From Sporosarcina sp. NCCP-2716 (GTDB taxonomy: Bacteria > Bacillota > Bacilli > Bacillales_A > Planococcaceae): a stretch of DNA of 64,000 nt. A model generated the notes under the pieces. It was given only the letters and a program-made list of their open reading frames with translations, was not told the origin of the DNA and ran no database searches. Shown here in pieces: positions 15,392 to 23,783 of the stretch. Made by a program: the position numbers and the translations under genes. The stretch spans positions 62,001 through 126,000 of the forward strand of contig NZ_BRCF01000009.1 of NCBI RefSeq assembly GCF_023707985.1, given 5' to 3'. Positions within the stretch are counted from its first letter, which is position 1. Each line of letters begins with the position of its first letter.

Positions 15392-15991
15392 TCATTTGTT
15401 CTCCAGATTCTTTTCATCCGTCCAGATCGTCTTGTATAGATAAGCAACATCCGCCCTCTTCACATCATCCGGCAGCGCACCTGTATCGTTGGTTGCACAG
15501 CTGAGCGACTCCCCGTCACTTCCTTGCCACATCGCGAGATAGACGGGTTCCTCTTTCTTCAATCGGACCTTGCCAGGAATGATCCGGCACATCATTTCAA
15601 TCCCGACTGTTTCGTTCAATTCCCCGGTGTTCGTACCTGAAGGGACACCGGTGACCAACAGCCTGGTCGTGTCTTCATTTTTCCCGCCAATTGTGCCGAA
15701 CGACAGCAGCTCGTCCCGATAGCCCTCCTCTTGACCACCCCATGATATCGTCGTTTCACCAGTGAATGTGCCGTTTTCCCATTTTTCCACAATTAACGCA
15801 ACCACCTCATCAGCATCAGGCTTACCGTTAAGCATGAAGAACTGAAAGTCACCGCCACCGCTCTTTAACACGACCTGACCTTCCCGCTCAGACAGCGTAT
15901 AAGGGGAAACCGTCAGTGTATTGGAAGGGATAACACCCGAACACCCCGTTAGCAACAGCAGTACTGCACACAACAGCATCATCCGTTTCAA
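15392..15991 (-). CDS. Secreted lipoprotein, unknown
   Basis: 199 residues, starting at a TTG at 15991 with AAGGGGA upstream inside the end of the preceding gene. The signal peptide ends in LLTGC (lipobox, Cys17). The mature domain is beta-rich (FFMLNGKPDADEV, TTISWGGQEEG) with two further cysteines (about 133 and 163) that could form an extracellular disulfide. Gap to the upstream gene is 4 bases, so the two are probably cotranslated. Confidence 0.7.
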   Translation of the reverse strand: MKRMMLLCAVLLLLTGCSGVIPSNTLTVSPYTLSEREGQVVLKSGGGDFQFFMLNGKPDADEVVALIVEKWENGTFTGETTISWGGQEEGYRDELLSFGTIGGKNEDTTRLLVTGVPSGTNTGELNETVGIEMMCRIIPGKVRLKKEEPVYLAMWQGSDGESLSCATNDTGALPDDVKRADVAYLYKTIWTDEKNLENK

Positions 15992-15995
15992 TTGA

Positions 15996-16475
15996 TCAGT
16001 CCCCTTCCGTACTGACAGGCTCGTGAAAATGAAAAATCGAATCGGGCGGCATCTCCCGCTGGATCATCTCCGCGTCGTCTTCTCGGACATGTGGAATGAA
16101 AAACTCAGTGCCCCAGTGCTCCGAAGAGAATAGGAGAGAGCCCTCTCGGCTAAGAGAAAGGCTGAACCATTTCAGATGATTCGCCTCATTAATCGACGAG
16201 GTCCGCAAATAATTGGTGAACGCAGGGGAAAGAGTAATCTGCACGCGGGTCATATGCGGCTCACGTATCACTTCATACGGTTCATTTGCACAATGGGCGA
16301 ACAGATCGTCCAATGATGCCTCCTCCCCATCCCAGCAATGGATTTCCACCCGATCCGCCCGTGTGATGAATCGGTTCAGAAGCGACAGCCAATATGCGTA
16401 ATCTCCATGGCAGGGCAATTGGATGGTATCCTCTTCAAAATAAAATGGGATTGAAAAATACAAGTTTCGGGTCAT
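15996..16475 (-). CDS. Cytoplasmic hypothetical protein coupled to a lipoprotein gene
   Basis: About 159 residues, with start at 16475 (GAGGAGG upstream; earlier in-frame codons have no ribosome site). No signal peptide or TM helix. It is rich in aromatic and acidic residues (WDGEEASLDDLF, HWGTEFFIPH). I recognise no family; the composition resembles immunity-type or DUF proteins of the SMI1/DUF600 kind, but that is a weak impression. It directly precedes the lipoprotein gene ending at 15392. Confidence 0.6.
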   Translation of the reverse strand: MTRNLYFSIPFYFEEDTIQLPCHGDYAYWLSLLNRFITRADRVEIHCWDGEEASLDDLFAHCANEPYEVIREPHMTRVQITLSPAFTNYLRTSSINEANHLKWFSLSLSREGSLLFSSEHWGTEFFIPHVREDDAEMIQREMPPDSIFHFHEPVSTEGD

Positions 16476-16523
16476 CGATATCCTCCTCATGTTCCTAGTT
16501 GCTGCAACAGAAACAGCAGCGCT

Positions 16524-16739
16524 CTATATCTTTCCAGCCCGTATCCACGTCCAAATCCTGAACGTGCCGAACAGCGTGATCGCTGAAAACAGCAGGAGGA
16601 ATCCGGCATATATACCGAATACGCCGATCTCCCGCATGTCTTCCCGATTGTTGAAGACCCAGACGCTTACAGAGACAATGGCCAGGTAGCTCAGAATATT
16701 GGGAAATAGCCAGACGGCCCGATGGAAATGGTGTCTCAC
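16524..16739 (-). CDS. Small two-TM membrane protein
   Basis: 71 residues with helices at about 9-28 and 38-65. A GTG at 16739 follows AAGGGGG by about 9 bases. No family recognised. It is one of a series of short membrane genes between 16.5 and 17.8 kb, all on the minus strand. Confidence 0.55.
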   Translation of the reverse strand: MRHHFHRAVWLFPNILSYLAIVSVSVWVFNNREDMREIGVFGIYAGFLLLFSAITLFGTFRIWTWIRAGKI

Positions 16740-16837
16740 TGGAAGGTACCCCCTTCGTTTTGCAGGATATCTTTATGGACGACTGAGATTCACGTACACA
16801 TTTCCCCATCCGTTTCGGTTAATTGTCATACGGGGTT

Positions 16838-17122
16838 TCATCCCCCGAACGAAAAGCCGAACTGCACTGAGAGGAACAGCACGAGTTCCGCTGCGCCAAG
16901 TGCTGCGACGATCAGCGGAACGGCTTTGCGGCTGCCGTCTTCAAACACAGTGCCGATCGTGCCGCCGACCAGGAACACAATCCCCGCGATCAGGCTGGTT
17001 GCCAATATTACGGTGAATACCATCAACGGAGCAGTGAATAGATAAATACAACCGATGATAACTTGTATGAAAAACAGGACAAGCAAAGCGGCTGTGATCT
17101 TCCCTGAAGTTGTTTGTGGCAT
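16838..17122 (-). CDS. Three-TM membrane protein
   Basis: 94 residues, with hydrophobic segments at about 8-30, 33-56 and 66-90 and very few charges. The last helix carries a conserved-looking LGAAELVLFLSVQFG. Function and family unknown. Confidence 0.55.
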   Translation of the reverse strand: MPQTTSGKITAALLVLFFIQVIIGCIYLFTAPLMVFTVILATSLIAGIVFLVGGTIGTVFEDGSRKAVPLIVAALGAAELVLFLSVQFGFSFGG

Positions 17123-17204
17123 GGGATTCTCCTTATCTTCGCTGACTCAACTGGTGAATCAGCGGACTTTATACCAACCTACTCTAAGCTTGATGAAACA
17201 GGAC

Positions 17205-17447
17205 TCACTCGTCCTTATTCTTGCGCATTTCCTCAATTTGCTCATCTGTATAGTTTAAGATGAACTGATACACGGAGGAAGCCACAAGTCCGGTCAAGAA
17301 AACAACTGCCGGAGAGAATAGGGCATTATCCGTGACGATATAATAGCAATAGTTAACAGCCGTGATCAGCATATACGTCATGAACCCGACGACCATGCCC
17401 CGTCTCGAATTCTCCTTCTCTTGCTCGTTCATTTTCCTGAAGAACAT
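17205..17447 (-). CDS. Two-TM membrane protein with charged ends
   Basis: 80 residues: polar N-terminus (MNEQEKENSRRG), helices at about 18-38 and 44-63, and an acidic/basic C-terminal tail (DEQIEEMRKNKDE). The better start may be the second Met (MNEQEK). It begins 7 bases after the stop of the upstream gene at 17455, so the pair is an operon. Similar proteins with a cytoplasmic EE/KN tail are common in Bacillales, with no known role. Confidence 0.6.
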   Translation of the reverse strand: MFFRKMNEQEKENSRRGMVVGFMTYMLITAVNYCYYIVTDNALFSPAVVFLTGLVASSVYQFILNYTDEQIEEMRKNKDE

Positions 17448-17454
17448 ATCTCCA

Positions 17455-17724
17455 TCACTTCCCCGTCGAAAGACTGCCGAGCGCCGTACCGATCAATGTC
17501 CCGACCAGGACACAGACGGCAAGGATTCCATAGCCCATTCCTTCCCAGCCGCCGATGACGACCATGCTGCCGAAGAACACCGCGATGCAGAGCAATGCGA
17601 TTCCTACGGCGATGGAGTAAAACACCCGTCTGGCCAACTTTCGCGACAGAACCAGTATGATCGCCATGCTGATTAGAGCTAGCAAAATAAGTGGGGTCCA
17701 GCCGTCCAATAAAAGTGCATCCAT
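17455..17724 (-). CDS. YesK-like small membrane protein
   Basis: 89 residues, three TM helices (about 9-27, 33-55, 63-84). The spacing of helices, the RKLARRVFYSIAVG loop and the glycine-rich last helix (GVLVGTLIGTALGS) resemble the YesK-like family of B. subtilis. Function unknown. It is the first gene of a two-gene operon with the protein at 17205. Confidence 0.5.
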   Translation of the reverse strand: MDALLLDGWTPLILLALISMAIILVLSRKLARRVFYSIAVGIALLCIAVFFGSMVVIGGWEGMGYGILAVCVLVGTLIGTALGSLSTGK

Positions 17725-17760
17725 GGTGTCACGTTCCTTTCCAGTTTAGTTGTCGTTTCC

Positions 17761-18192
17761 CTACGGCTTCTCGATCTTCAAGTCGTAAAAAAATGACCAG
17801 TCCTCTTTGCTCACGTAGATCGGCTGCTTGTCGGCCAGTCGCCGCAAACTGTCTGCAATCTTCTCTTTTTCGTCCGCAGACAGTATTTGATACGTCACAG
17901 GATCCCCATATTCTTTTACGGTGCGGACGATAAAGTCCAACTGATCATTCTCGCCTTTCTTAAAAGAACTCCGTTGCAATTCGACATAACCATTCAGCAC
18001 GTATAACGGCTCTGCATACGCTGCGTCATAGTGGTCTTTCTCGAAAAAGAGGGCGCTGTCCCGAAGCGTATCCCGGATACCACTTTCCATTACGGCTTCA
18101 GCAATATACGCTTTTTCATAGTAGACATACGCCAGAACTCCAAAGAGAATTGCGAAACCCACGGATACCACGAGCGCGATTTTACTTTTCAT
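17761..18192 (-). CDS. Membrane-anchored extracytoplasmic protein, unknown
   Basis: 143 residues with one N-terminal TM helix (about 5-25) lacking a clear signal-peptidase site, then a soluble, mainly helical domain (GIRDTLRDSALFFEKDHYDAAYAEP, LSADEKEKIADSLRRLAD). It is probably tethered outside the cell. No recognised family. Confidence 0.6.
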   Translation of the reverse strand: MKSKIALVVSVGFAILFGVLAYVYYEKAYIAEAVMESGIRDTLRDSALFFEKDHYDAAYAEPLYVLNGYVELQRSSFKKGENDQLDFIVRTVKEYGDPVTYQILSADEKEKIADSLRRLADKQPIYVSKEDWSFFYDLKIEKP

Positions 18193-18249
18193 AGCAACCT
18201 CCGACTGTTCAGGTTAGCGGCGCTGCCGTTTCATGCACAGACACCATAT

Positions 18250-18639
18250 TCAACGTTTATCCAAGATTTCAGAGATTTTCGCGGCAGCGTCGGGAGATAA
18301 GGTATGGATGGTGTGCGTGTCGTTTGCATTCATTAACGTCCCTGATCCTTTGTCGAGCCAAAGCAGAAAGGACGCATCACCAAGACTGAACCGGTATTGG
18401 GCATTTTTCATATTGACTATTCCAGGCTCGCGCTTCGCATCCGCTACCGCTTTTTCAAAAACACTTCGTTCTTCCCCATCTACCAGCTCCACCAATTTCG
18501 TCTCGTCGTGAGGCGGGGAAGCATTTGCAGCACGCGGAACCACTTCACATTGCGTGACTTCCATTGTCCCGGCAGTTCCTTGGTTACAGGCAGCTAACGA
18601 TAATACAATCATAAGAAGAACAGCACCTTTTTTATGCAT
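18250..18639 (-). CDS. Small lipoprotein, unknown
   Basis: 129 residues; the signal peptide ends in LSLAAC (Cys18). The mature domain ends in a YRFSLGDASFLLWLDKGSGTLMNANDTHTIHTLS stretch seen in several uncharacterised Bacillales lipoproteins. A further Cys at about 31 may be paired. The 113 bases downstream contain no gene before repeat copy 3. Confidence 0.7.
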   Translation of the reverse strand: MHKKGAVLLMIVLSLAACNQGTAGTMEVTQCEVVPRAANASPPHDETKLVELVDGEERSVFEKAVADAKREPGIVNMKNAQYRFSLGDASFLLWLDKGSGTLMNANDTHTIHTLSPDAAAKISEILDKR

Positions 18640-18751
18640 GAAAATCCCTCCTTAGTGAGTAGACTCCCGAATGCAAATTAAGTTACAGCCGGATCACCGT
18701 TACGGTCCTGCCCAATTGAATTGCTTAACAGAGTGAGGAAGTTTTATAAAG

Positions 18752-18815
18752 GGTGCCTGTGCGCCAAACATTCACGTTTGTTTAAACAATCACGATTGTT
18801 TCTTGCACAGGCACC
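18752..18815. repeat. 64-bp palindromic repeat, copy 3
   Basis: GGTGCCTGTGCGCC...TTGCACAGGCACC, with inner units AAACATTCACG and AATCACGATTGTTT. It lies 25 bases beyond the stop of the minus-strand gene at 18840. The ATG in its inner unit explains spurious open frames starting MNVWR around these repeats. Confidence 0.92.
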
Positions 18816-18839
18816 GTTTTTCCTGATCAGCCATCCAAC

Positions 18840-19574
18840 CTAATTCAAAACTTCACCTGCATCCACCACGTCACAAACACCAGACTCCCTTAAAAATTGC
18901 TTGACGAGATGGACGTGGCCGCTTCCAATCAACAGCAGCACGCGGTCTTGTGGGGACGTTATCAGCCGTCTCATGTTTGTATAGATAATCAAGTTCCGTT
19001 TATACCACCAGGTTAACCAATCGGTTGCATAGTAGTTTTTTTCCTTTCCAATCATGGTGAATTCCATATAGACTTCATGCATATCCCGAACGACTTTCGG
19101 ATGATTCAATCGTCGGAAGGCATCGAGTACGGTCAGGTTCACCATCTCGGATGCTTCTTGCTGCATAGGCTCGATGTAATGTCTCATGAGATGTTGATAG
19201 CGTTCGGGCTCATGCTCCTCTGCATATTGAAGCACATCGCCCAACTCAGCGTAATCAGAGATATCACCCATCCAGTCCACACAGGAAATCTCCTGAATCG
19301 CCGCCTGTTTCGCTAATGGAAAGCCGACCAGATCGATTTCGTTCTTTTCAAGAAGTACATCGCCTGCTAGATATGCGGCATAGCGCTCGTTCAGCATCAC
19401 GCTGTTCTCAGGGACGGCTTCGACCGCAAGCCGAGTCGGATTGAATCGACTCAGCACCTGGACGACTTCGTGAGATTCGGAGGTGAACTCCTCCATGCTT
19501 TTCGGTTCAACCTTCGTTAGATCGGTTGTTTCTCCAAAATGGTATACGCCTATAACCAGTACTTTGGGTTTCAT
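18840..19574 (-). CDS. DUF5694 (TraB/PrgY-like fold) protein
   Basis: About 244 residues from the ATG at 19574 (GGGAGGAAATT upstream). The first strand KPKVLVIGVYHFGE and the later LAVEAVPE and LLLIGSGHVHLVKQFL match the DUF5694 family, which shares the conserved GxxH, E and GxxH residues of TraB/PrgY-type proteins suggested to be hydrolases. No signal peptide, so it is cytoplasmic. Repeat copy 3 sits just after it. Confidence 0.75.
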   Translation of the reverse strand: MKPKVLVIGVYHFGETTDLTKVEPKSMEEFTSESHEVVQVLSRFNPTRLAVEAVPENSVMLNERYAAYLAGDVLLEKNEIDLVGFPLAKQAAIQEISCVDWMGDISDYAELGDVLQYAEEHEPERYQHLMRHYIEPMQQEASEMVNLTVLDAFRRLNHPKVVRDMHEVYMEFTMIGKEKNYYATDWLTWWYKRNLIIYTNMRRLITSPQDRVLLLIGSGHVHLVKQFLRESGVCDVVDAGEVLN

Positions 19575-19656
19575 AATTTCCTCCCTTTGCTCGGGCTCTC
19601 CCACGCAATCTCGACCACTTGATGACTGTCAGTACACCGATCTACTAAGAGACAAC

Positions 19657-20178
19657 TTACAATCTCTCTAACATCTCTTCTAGGTCATCCCATTCATAGA
19701 CCAGTTCCGTTAGCGTTTCCCCGCCAAACTCTATCTGCAGGGTTTTCACTAATTTCGCACCATAGTACTCATAGAAGAAACGCGTTGGATTCGCTTCCAA
19801 TACTTCAACGAATACTTTGCTAACCTCCATCTGTGTAAAATGGTGAAACAACTCGTTCATCAGTTTTTTGCCAATTCCTAGCCCCTGATACTCTTTTAAA
19901 AGATAAATCGAGGTCAAATCACTGGAATGGTCGACGGTGTTGGTTTCTCGCTTCCACGCATCGGCAAATCCGATGATCTTCCCTTCATTGGTTTCCGCCA
20001 CTACCACAAAGTTGTCTGCCCTTGCTATATTCCTCTTCCATAGATCCGTTCGTTTCTCGTATGACAAATTCGCTAAGTGCTTAGATGGAATGATACCGCT
20101 GTAGGTAGTTCTCCAACTGTCTACATGGACTTGTGCGATGCCTGGAGCATCCGCCAGCACAGCTTCTCTAATTTTCAT
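19657..20178 (-). CDS. GNAT family N-acetyltransferase
   Basis: About 173 residues starting MKIREAVLADAPGIAQVHVDSWRTTYSGIIP, the usual opening of a large Bacillales GNAT group. The acetyl-CoA motif is LLKEYQGLGIGKKLMNELF (about 97-115), and NPTRFFYEYYGAK follows. The start at 20178 lies inside the last 11 bases of the upstream GNAT gene, so the two acetyltransferase genes are translationally coupled. Confidence 0.87.
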   Translation of the reverse strand: MKIREAVLADAPGIAQVHVDSWRTTYSGIIPSKHLANLSYEKRTDLWKRNIARADNFVVVAETNEGKIIGFADAWKRETNTVDHSSDLTSIYLLKEYQGLGIGKKLMNELFHHFTQMEVSKVFVEVLEANPTRFFYEYYGAKLVKTLQIEFGGETLTELVYEWDDLEEMLERL

Positions 20179-20641
20179 AAGCACCCGCCACTTGGACCGA
20201 CATCGGGACCAATCTCTTTTCCAATATGATTTTGGTCTCGCCATTCTTGTCCGAGTAGGTGCCTGTTATGTCAAAGCCTTGTTTGAGATTCAGGATCAGC
20301 ATATGGCGCCACTTGTTCATGGTCTTTGTTTGTACCACGCTATATCCTTTTTCCACCAAGTGATGATGTTGGTGTCTCATGAGTTCGGAAGCAATTCCTC
20401 TCCCTCGATACGCCTCCCCAACACTCCCAAGCCAGCTGTAAAACGTCGCATCGTCCACTTCGTATCCGATTTTGTAACCGACAACTTCACCGTGCTCCAA
20501 TGCCAGCGTGAACAGCAGATTCGGTTTTGTACGTGCTTTGTCCAATAACGTTTCCGAGTCTTGGAAGATCTGCTCGTGTAGCCATAACATCTTCTTCACG
20601 ATTTGTGTATCCGGCACGCCCTCGATATTCACAAAGTCCAT
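20168..20641 (-). CDS. GNAT family N-acetyltransferase
   Basis: About 157 residues from the ATG at 20641, where AAAAGGAGGAAGG is ideal. The acetyl-CoA loop is VGEAYRGRGIASELMRHQHHH (about 75-95), followed by VVQTKTMNKWRHMLILNLKQGF, which fits the C-terminal half of the fold. It overlaps the next GNAT gene by 11 bases. Repeat copy 4 begins 20 bases upstream of this start. Confidence 0.85.
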   Translation of the reverse strand: MDFVNIEGVPDTQIVKKMLWLHEQIFQDSETLLDKARTKPNLLFTLALEHGEVVGYKIGYEVDDATFYSWLGSVGEAYRGRGIASELMRHQHHHLVEKGYSVVQTKTMNKWRHMLILNLKQGFDITGTYSDKNGETKIILEKRLVPMSVQVAGAYEN

Positions 20642-20660
20642 TGGCCTTCCTCCTTTTAAC

Positions 20661-20724
20661 GGTGCCTGTGCGCCAAACATTCACGTTTGTTTAAACAATC
20701 ACGATTGTTTCTTGCACAGGCACC
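20661..20724. repeat. 64-bp palindromic repeat, copy 4
   Basis: Nearly identical to copy 3 (GGTGCCTGTGCGCC...TTGCACAGGCACC). It sits 26 bases past the stop of the amj-like gene and only 20 bases before the GNAT start at 20641, so as a hairpin it could both end the upstream transcript and form the 5' leader of the next gene. Confidence 0.92.
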
Positions 20725-20749
20725 TGTTTTTCTCCGGTTTTCTTATCCA

Positions 20750-21565
20750 TCAGACGATAAACTGGGTGAACCAGGCGATGTATTTTGCTCCCGGGATGAA
20801 AAAGACTTGGGCGAGCAGTGTCCCGAGAAGTCTGGAGGACACCATCATGATGGAGATATTTTTGAGCGTCTGGTAGTTTCCTCGTCCATTCACGACATCA
20901 TCCGCCACGACAGATACTTTCGGGTCGACGAAGATGACTAACAGGATGGTCGCCATGCCATTGATCAGCCCGGATGCCATAATGGCTGTCGAGGCGCGTT
21001 CAGGAGCGAGCAAGGCGGCGTACAGTGCAGAGAGCACCCCGATCGTATAGATACCGGTGATGACCATATTGATGACGAACAGGCGGATCGGGATTTCTTT
21101 CATCTTCGTATCCCGTAAATAGGAAAACTTCGGCAGGCTGAAATGGGTGACGCCCCGCCGTATGTATTGCAGGGAAAATATCCGCTTCGCTAAGGAAGGG
21201 ATGGATCCCCGTTCTTCTGATAGGTGAATAATCGCACGGGAAAAGAGCGCGATGAACGTCGGGAGCAGCAGCATGCCGAACAGTGTTCCGACCGTAGAGG
21301 CCCCGATCAGGAAACGGAACTGCGTCGCCACGAACTCTTGTGCATGCTCATTCGGCGCCGTGTCGATCAGACTGCCTGTGAATGGCTGCTGCATCATATT
21401 GGCGAGTCGCGACACCATGACCATGATGTTGAAGAGCGACAAGGCAGAGGCGATCAGCCTGACTCTTGCCCCTGACAGGCGAACTGCATATGCCAGGGTT
21501 TCAATGGAATGGATGATGAAGATGAACAGCGCAATGTACACTAATTTTTGAGTCAGGAAATCCAT
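20750..21565 (-). CDS. amj: Lipid II flippase Amj family protein
   Basis: 271 residues with about six TM helices. The N-terminal HSIETLAYAVRLSGARVRLIASALSLFNIMVMVSRLANMMQQPF, the central helix before FSYLRDTKMKEIPIRLFVINM, and the length all match the Amj (YdaH) family of Bacillus. Amj is an alternate flippase that moves the peptidoglycan precursor lipid II across the membrane and is envelope-stress induced in B. subtilis. Here it is monocistronic, with repeat copy 4 just after its stop codon. Confidence 0.88.
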   Translation of the reverse strand: MDFLTQKLVYIALFIFIIHSIETLAYAVRLSGARVRLIASALSLFNIMVMVSRLANMMQQPFTGSLIDTAPNEHAQEFVATQFRFLIGASTVGTLFGMLLLPTFIALFSRAIIHLSEERGSIPSLAKRIFSLQYIRRGVTHFSLPKFSYLRDTKMKEIPIRLFVINMVITGIYTIGVLSALYAALLAPERASTAIMASGLINGMATILLVIFVDPKVSVVADDVVNGRGNYQTLKNISIMMVSSRLLGTLLAQVFFIPGAKYIAWFTQFIV

Positions 21566-21659
21566 GGCATCACCTTCTTTATCGGTTCATCGATTTTCGA
21601 CAGGTACTGAATTAATTAATAAATGGGATCTGAAAGTTGCATGGTCGCCTTTCCGGCTT

Positions 21660-22094
21660 TCATGATGACTTGAATAGCTTCTTCAGCAGTTCGATCACCC
21701 CGAAATGCACCAGGCCGCCGACCATACCGAATGATGTCATGAAGAGTATCGAGAAGATCTCTTGCAGGATCACGCTGCCGACCAATCCTGCCAGTCCCCC
21801 GGACACTGCGTAGATCAGCAGCTTAAACCGACGCGGCTTTCCTCTCGTTTTCACCGAATAGTCTACGAACAGCGAGACGGGACAGGCCGCGAGCGCAAAG
21901 AACGGCAGGGAGTAGACGGCGGCCACTAAAGCGGTCGGACCGAAATCCCATGAGTCGCGGACCGCGATCACCGAGTACAGTGCCAGACAGGCGCCGAACA
22001 GCATGGGCGACAGGAAGACCGCGAGCAGGTAGAGGGCCAAGCGGTCGAATGTTCGTTTGTACGCTGTGGACAGATCGTTTTGTTCCATGGTCAT
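21660..22094 (-). CDS. Four-TM membrane protein, unknown
   Basis: About 144 residues with helices at about 22-45, 55-75, 92-112 and 118-138. The ATGs at 22097 and 22094 overlap the stop codon of the upstream gene (TCATGATG); the one at 22094 has the better spacing to GGAGG. The overlap indicates coupling with the TM-anchored protein before it. Family unknown. Confidence 0.55.
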   Translation of the reverse strand: MTMEQNDLSTAYKRTFDRLALYLLAVFLSPMLFGACLALYSVIAVRDSWDFGPTALVAAVYSLPFFALAACPVSLFVDYSVKTRGKPRRFKLLIYAVSGGLAGLVGSVILQEIFSILFMTSFGMVGGLVHFGVIELLKKLFKSS

Positions 22095-22579
22095 CATGAC
22101 TCCTCCTTCAGCAGCCGCCAAACGTAGTCCACGTCAAACTCCGACTGCTGGACTTCGTAATAGCCGGCGCCTTTGAACCCTGATCTCGTCGAGCTGACGG
22201 CAAAGACGGTCGGCTGGTCCGCATACAGATCGCTGAGGAAGATTTCGTCTGCCGACTGTCCGAATTTCAGCATGCCCGTCAGGAAAGGCATATTCTCCTC
22301 GTTTGCCAGCAGCCGGTTCGCCGCTTTCTCCTTCAACGGCAGCAACTCAAGCTGGCGGAGATACGCCAGTACGTCGTCACATTCCCGGCCTTGGTGGCAA
22401 GATGCGGAGACCGATGTACCATCCGGCCGGTTCTTTGTCAGATGGAACTCCGTCAGGGAATCAGCTTCCAGCTTGTCAAACGGGTTGTTGGGGATCTTAT
22501 AGTAGAAATTGTGCTGATAGTAAAGGACACTGAGTACCAGGAGCACGACTGCTGCGGCTATGTACTTGATCAGTTTCAT
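22094..22579 (-). CDS. TM-anchored extracytoplasmic protein, unknown
   Basis: 161 residues. One N-terminal TM helix (about 4-21), then a soluble domain starting at the HNFYYKIPNNPF segment, with two cysteines close together (SASCHQGRECDD, about 60-66) that could form a disulfide outside the cell. Coupled by overlap to the four-TM protein. No recognised family. Confidence 0.6.
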   Translation of the reverse strand: MKLIKYIAAAVVLLVLSVLYYQHNFYYKIPNNPFDKLEADSLTEFHLTKNRPDGTSVSASCHQGRECDDVLAYLRQLELLPLKEKAANRLLANEENMPFLTGMLKFGQSADEIFLSDLYADQPTVFAVSSTRSGFKGAGYYEVQQSEFDVDYVWRLLKEES

Positions 22580-22647
22580 TGGAATTCACATCCTTCCAGC
22601 TGATTCAAACAGGTGTCGAATCCGTGTCATCCTATCAAAAAAACGGA

Positions 22648-22803
22648 TCAGGCATTTTTCTCTTCCTTTTTCACGATGTAACCCAGGAACACTCCGATGA
22701 GCAGCGTCATCAGGTGATTGCCATCGAAGTTTTTTGTGAAAAAGCTGATTCCGAACCAAGCGAAAAGAATGCCGGCAAGTAACAGCAGCAGGTTTTTCGT
22801 CAA
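22648..22803 (-). CDS. 51-residue two-TM membrane protein
   Basis: A TTG at 22803 follows GAGAGGAG by about 9 bases. The product has two helices (LLLLLAGILFAWFGISFF and LMTLLIGVFLGYIV) and a lysine/glutamate-rich tail (KKEEKNA). A longer frame upstream runs into the GrpB-family gene and is less likely. Family unknown. Confidence 0.5.
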   Translation of the reverse strand: MTKNLLLLLAGILFAWFGISFFTKNFDGNHLMTLLIGVFLGYIVKKEEKNA

Positions 22804-22840
22804 TTCCAACAGCTCCTCTCTGATGAAAAAATGCCGAGCC

Positions 22841-23392
22841 TCAGTTACCATCCTCGCTTTCCCGTCGGGCAAAAATCTCCCTAACAAACGCTTCTTTGAA
22901 ATTCGTATATTCCGTAATCCCTGTCGTGGACGTACGCAAATAATCGAGTTTCACTTGCAGATACTGCTGTCTGGCGTCTTCATGTGCATTCAAGTGATCG
23001 CGGAAGAAAAGGAGATTGTTCCATAGTTCTTTTTGATAGCCGACGAGATGGAGGAAGTGGGTTTTCTCCTCATACGTATCATCCGTGAATTTGGCGAACA
23101 CGATTTCACCGGGTCTCTTCACTTTCAACCTCAAAAATCCGGCTTCGCCGAATCCCTTGACGAGCGCGGGGGCTACGTTTTCCAAGTTATCGACTCCGAC
23201 GACGATATCGATGATCGGCTTGGCCGGCATTCCCGTAATTGCCGTACTGCCGATGTGCTCGATCCTGGCCTCTTCAAGATCCGTACATTCCAGCAATTCA
23301 CGCTTCACTTTCAGGAATTCGTCGCTCCATTCCGGTGTGTAGTCTGCTAAACGGACTTGGTTTTTCTTTAATCCCAGATTCATTTTGCTCAC
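22841..23392 (-). CDS. GrpB family nucleotidyltransferase-like protein
   Basis: 183 residues. The family signature HIGSTAITGMPAKPIIDIVV is at about 46-65, and EKTHFLHLVGYQKELWNNLLFFRDHL follows. GrpB (UPF0157) proteins share a nucleotidyltransferase fold; the HIGST and D.D positions are kept here. The biochemical role is unknown. Ends 38 bases before the start of the two-TM gene. Confidence 0.85.
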   Translation of the reverse strand: MSKMNLGLKKNQVRLADYTPEWSDEFLKVKRELLECTDLEEARIEHIGSTAITGMPAKPIIDIVVGVDNLENVAPALVKGFGEAGFLRLKVKRPGEIVFAKFTDDTYEEKTHFLHLVGYQKELWNNLLFFRDHLNAHEDARQQYLQVKLDYLRTSTTGITEYTNFKEAFVREIFARRESEDGN

Positions 23393-23429
23393 CTGCTTTA
23401 TTTAGTGTTGTATCCTGTTCACGCCAATG

Positions 23430-23540
23430 TTAAAGGGCTTTTATCCACCTGTATAAAATTGGACCATCTGATAGATCGCCACGCAGAGTGATGGGCAGGG
23501 ATGGCAAAGAAATCGTGACATTTCCTATATTGAATTCCAT
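23430..23540 (-). CDS. 36-residue peptide, unknown
   Basis: A short frame from the ATG at 23540, with GGAGAGGGGG 6 bases upstream. The product starts MEFNIGNVTISLPSLPITL and has no TM helix or signal peptide. It sits between two genes on the same strand. The ribosome site is the main support; it could also be a remnant of a longer gene. Confidence 0.35.
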   Translation of the reverse strand: MEFNIGNVTISLPSLPITLRGDLSDGPILYRWIKAL

Positions 23541-23562
23541 CGTGCACCCCCTCTCCGATCAA

Positions 23563-23778
23563 TCATTCATTCACAGCCTGCTTCTCCTTCTTCTTTTTAT
23601 GGAGTACAAGCCAAACAAAAAAGATGAGTAGCGGAATTGTTGGCAGGGCGGCCGGGATAATGCTCGGTATGTTTGTAAAAAAGATGAGATATCCCTGTAT
23701 GAGAACTGCCGGAATAATGAGATACAGATACATTCTGACGGCTCTGTTCTTGAAGCTCAGTTCGAACTGGCTGCTCAT
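23563..23778 (-). CDS. Small two-TM membrane protein
   Basis: 71 residues from the ATG at 23778 behind AAGGGGGAGTG (a GTG three codons earlier is too close to the ribosome site). Helices at about 15-34 and 38-58, then a strongly basic tail (HKKKKEKQ). It follows the GNAT gene by a few bases, so the two are probably cotranscribed. Function unknown. Confidence 0.6.
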   Translation of the reverse strand: MSSQFELSFKNRAVRMYLYLIIPAVLIQGYLIFFTNIPSIIPAALPTIPLLIFFVWLVLHKKKKEKQAVNE

Positions 23779-23783
23779 CGGTA

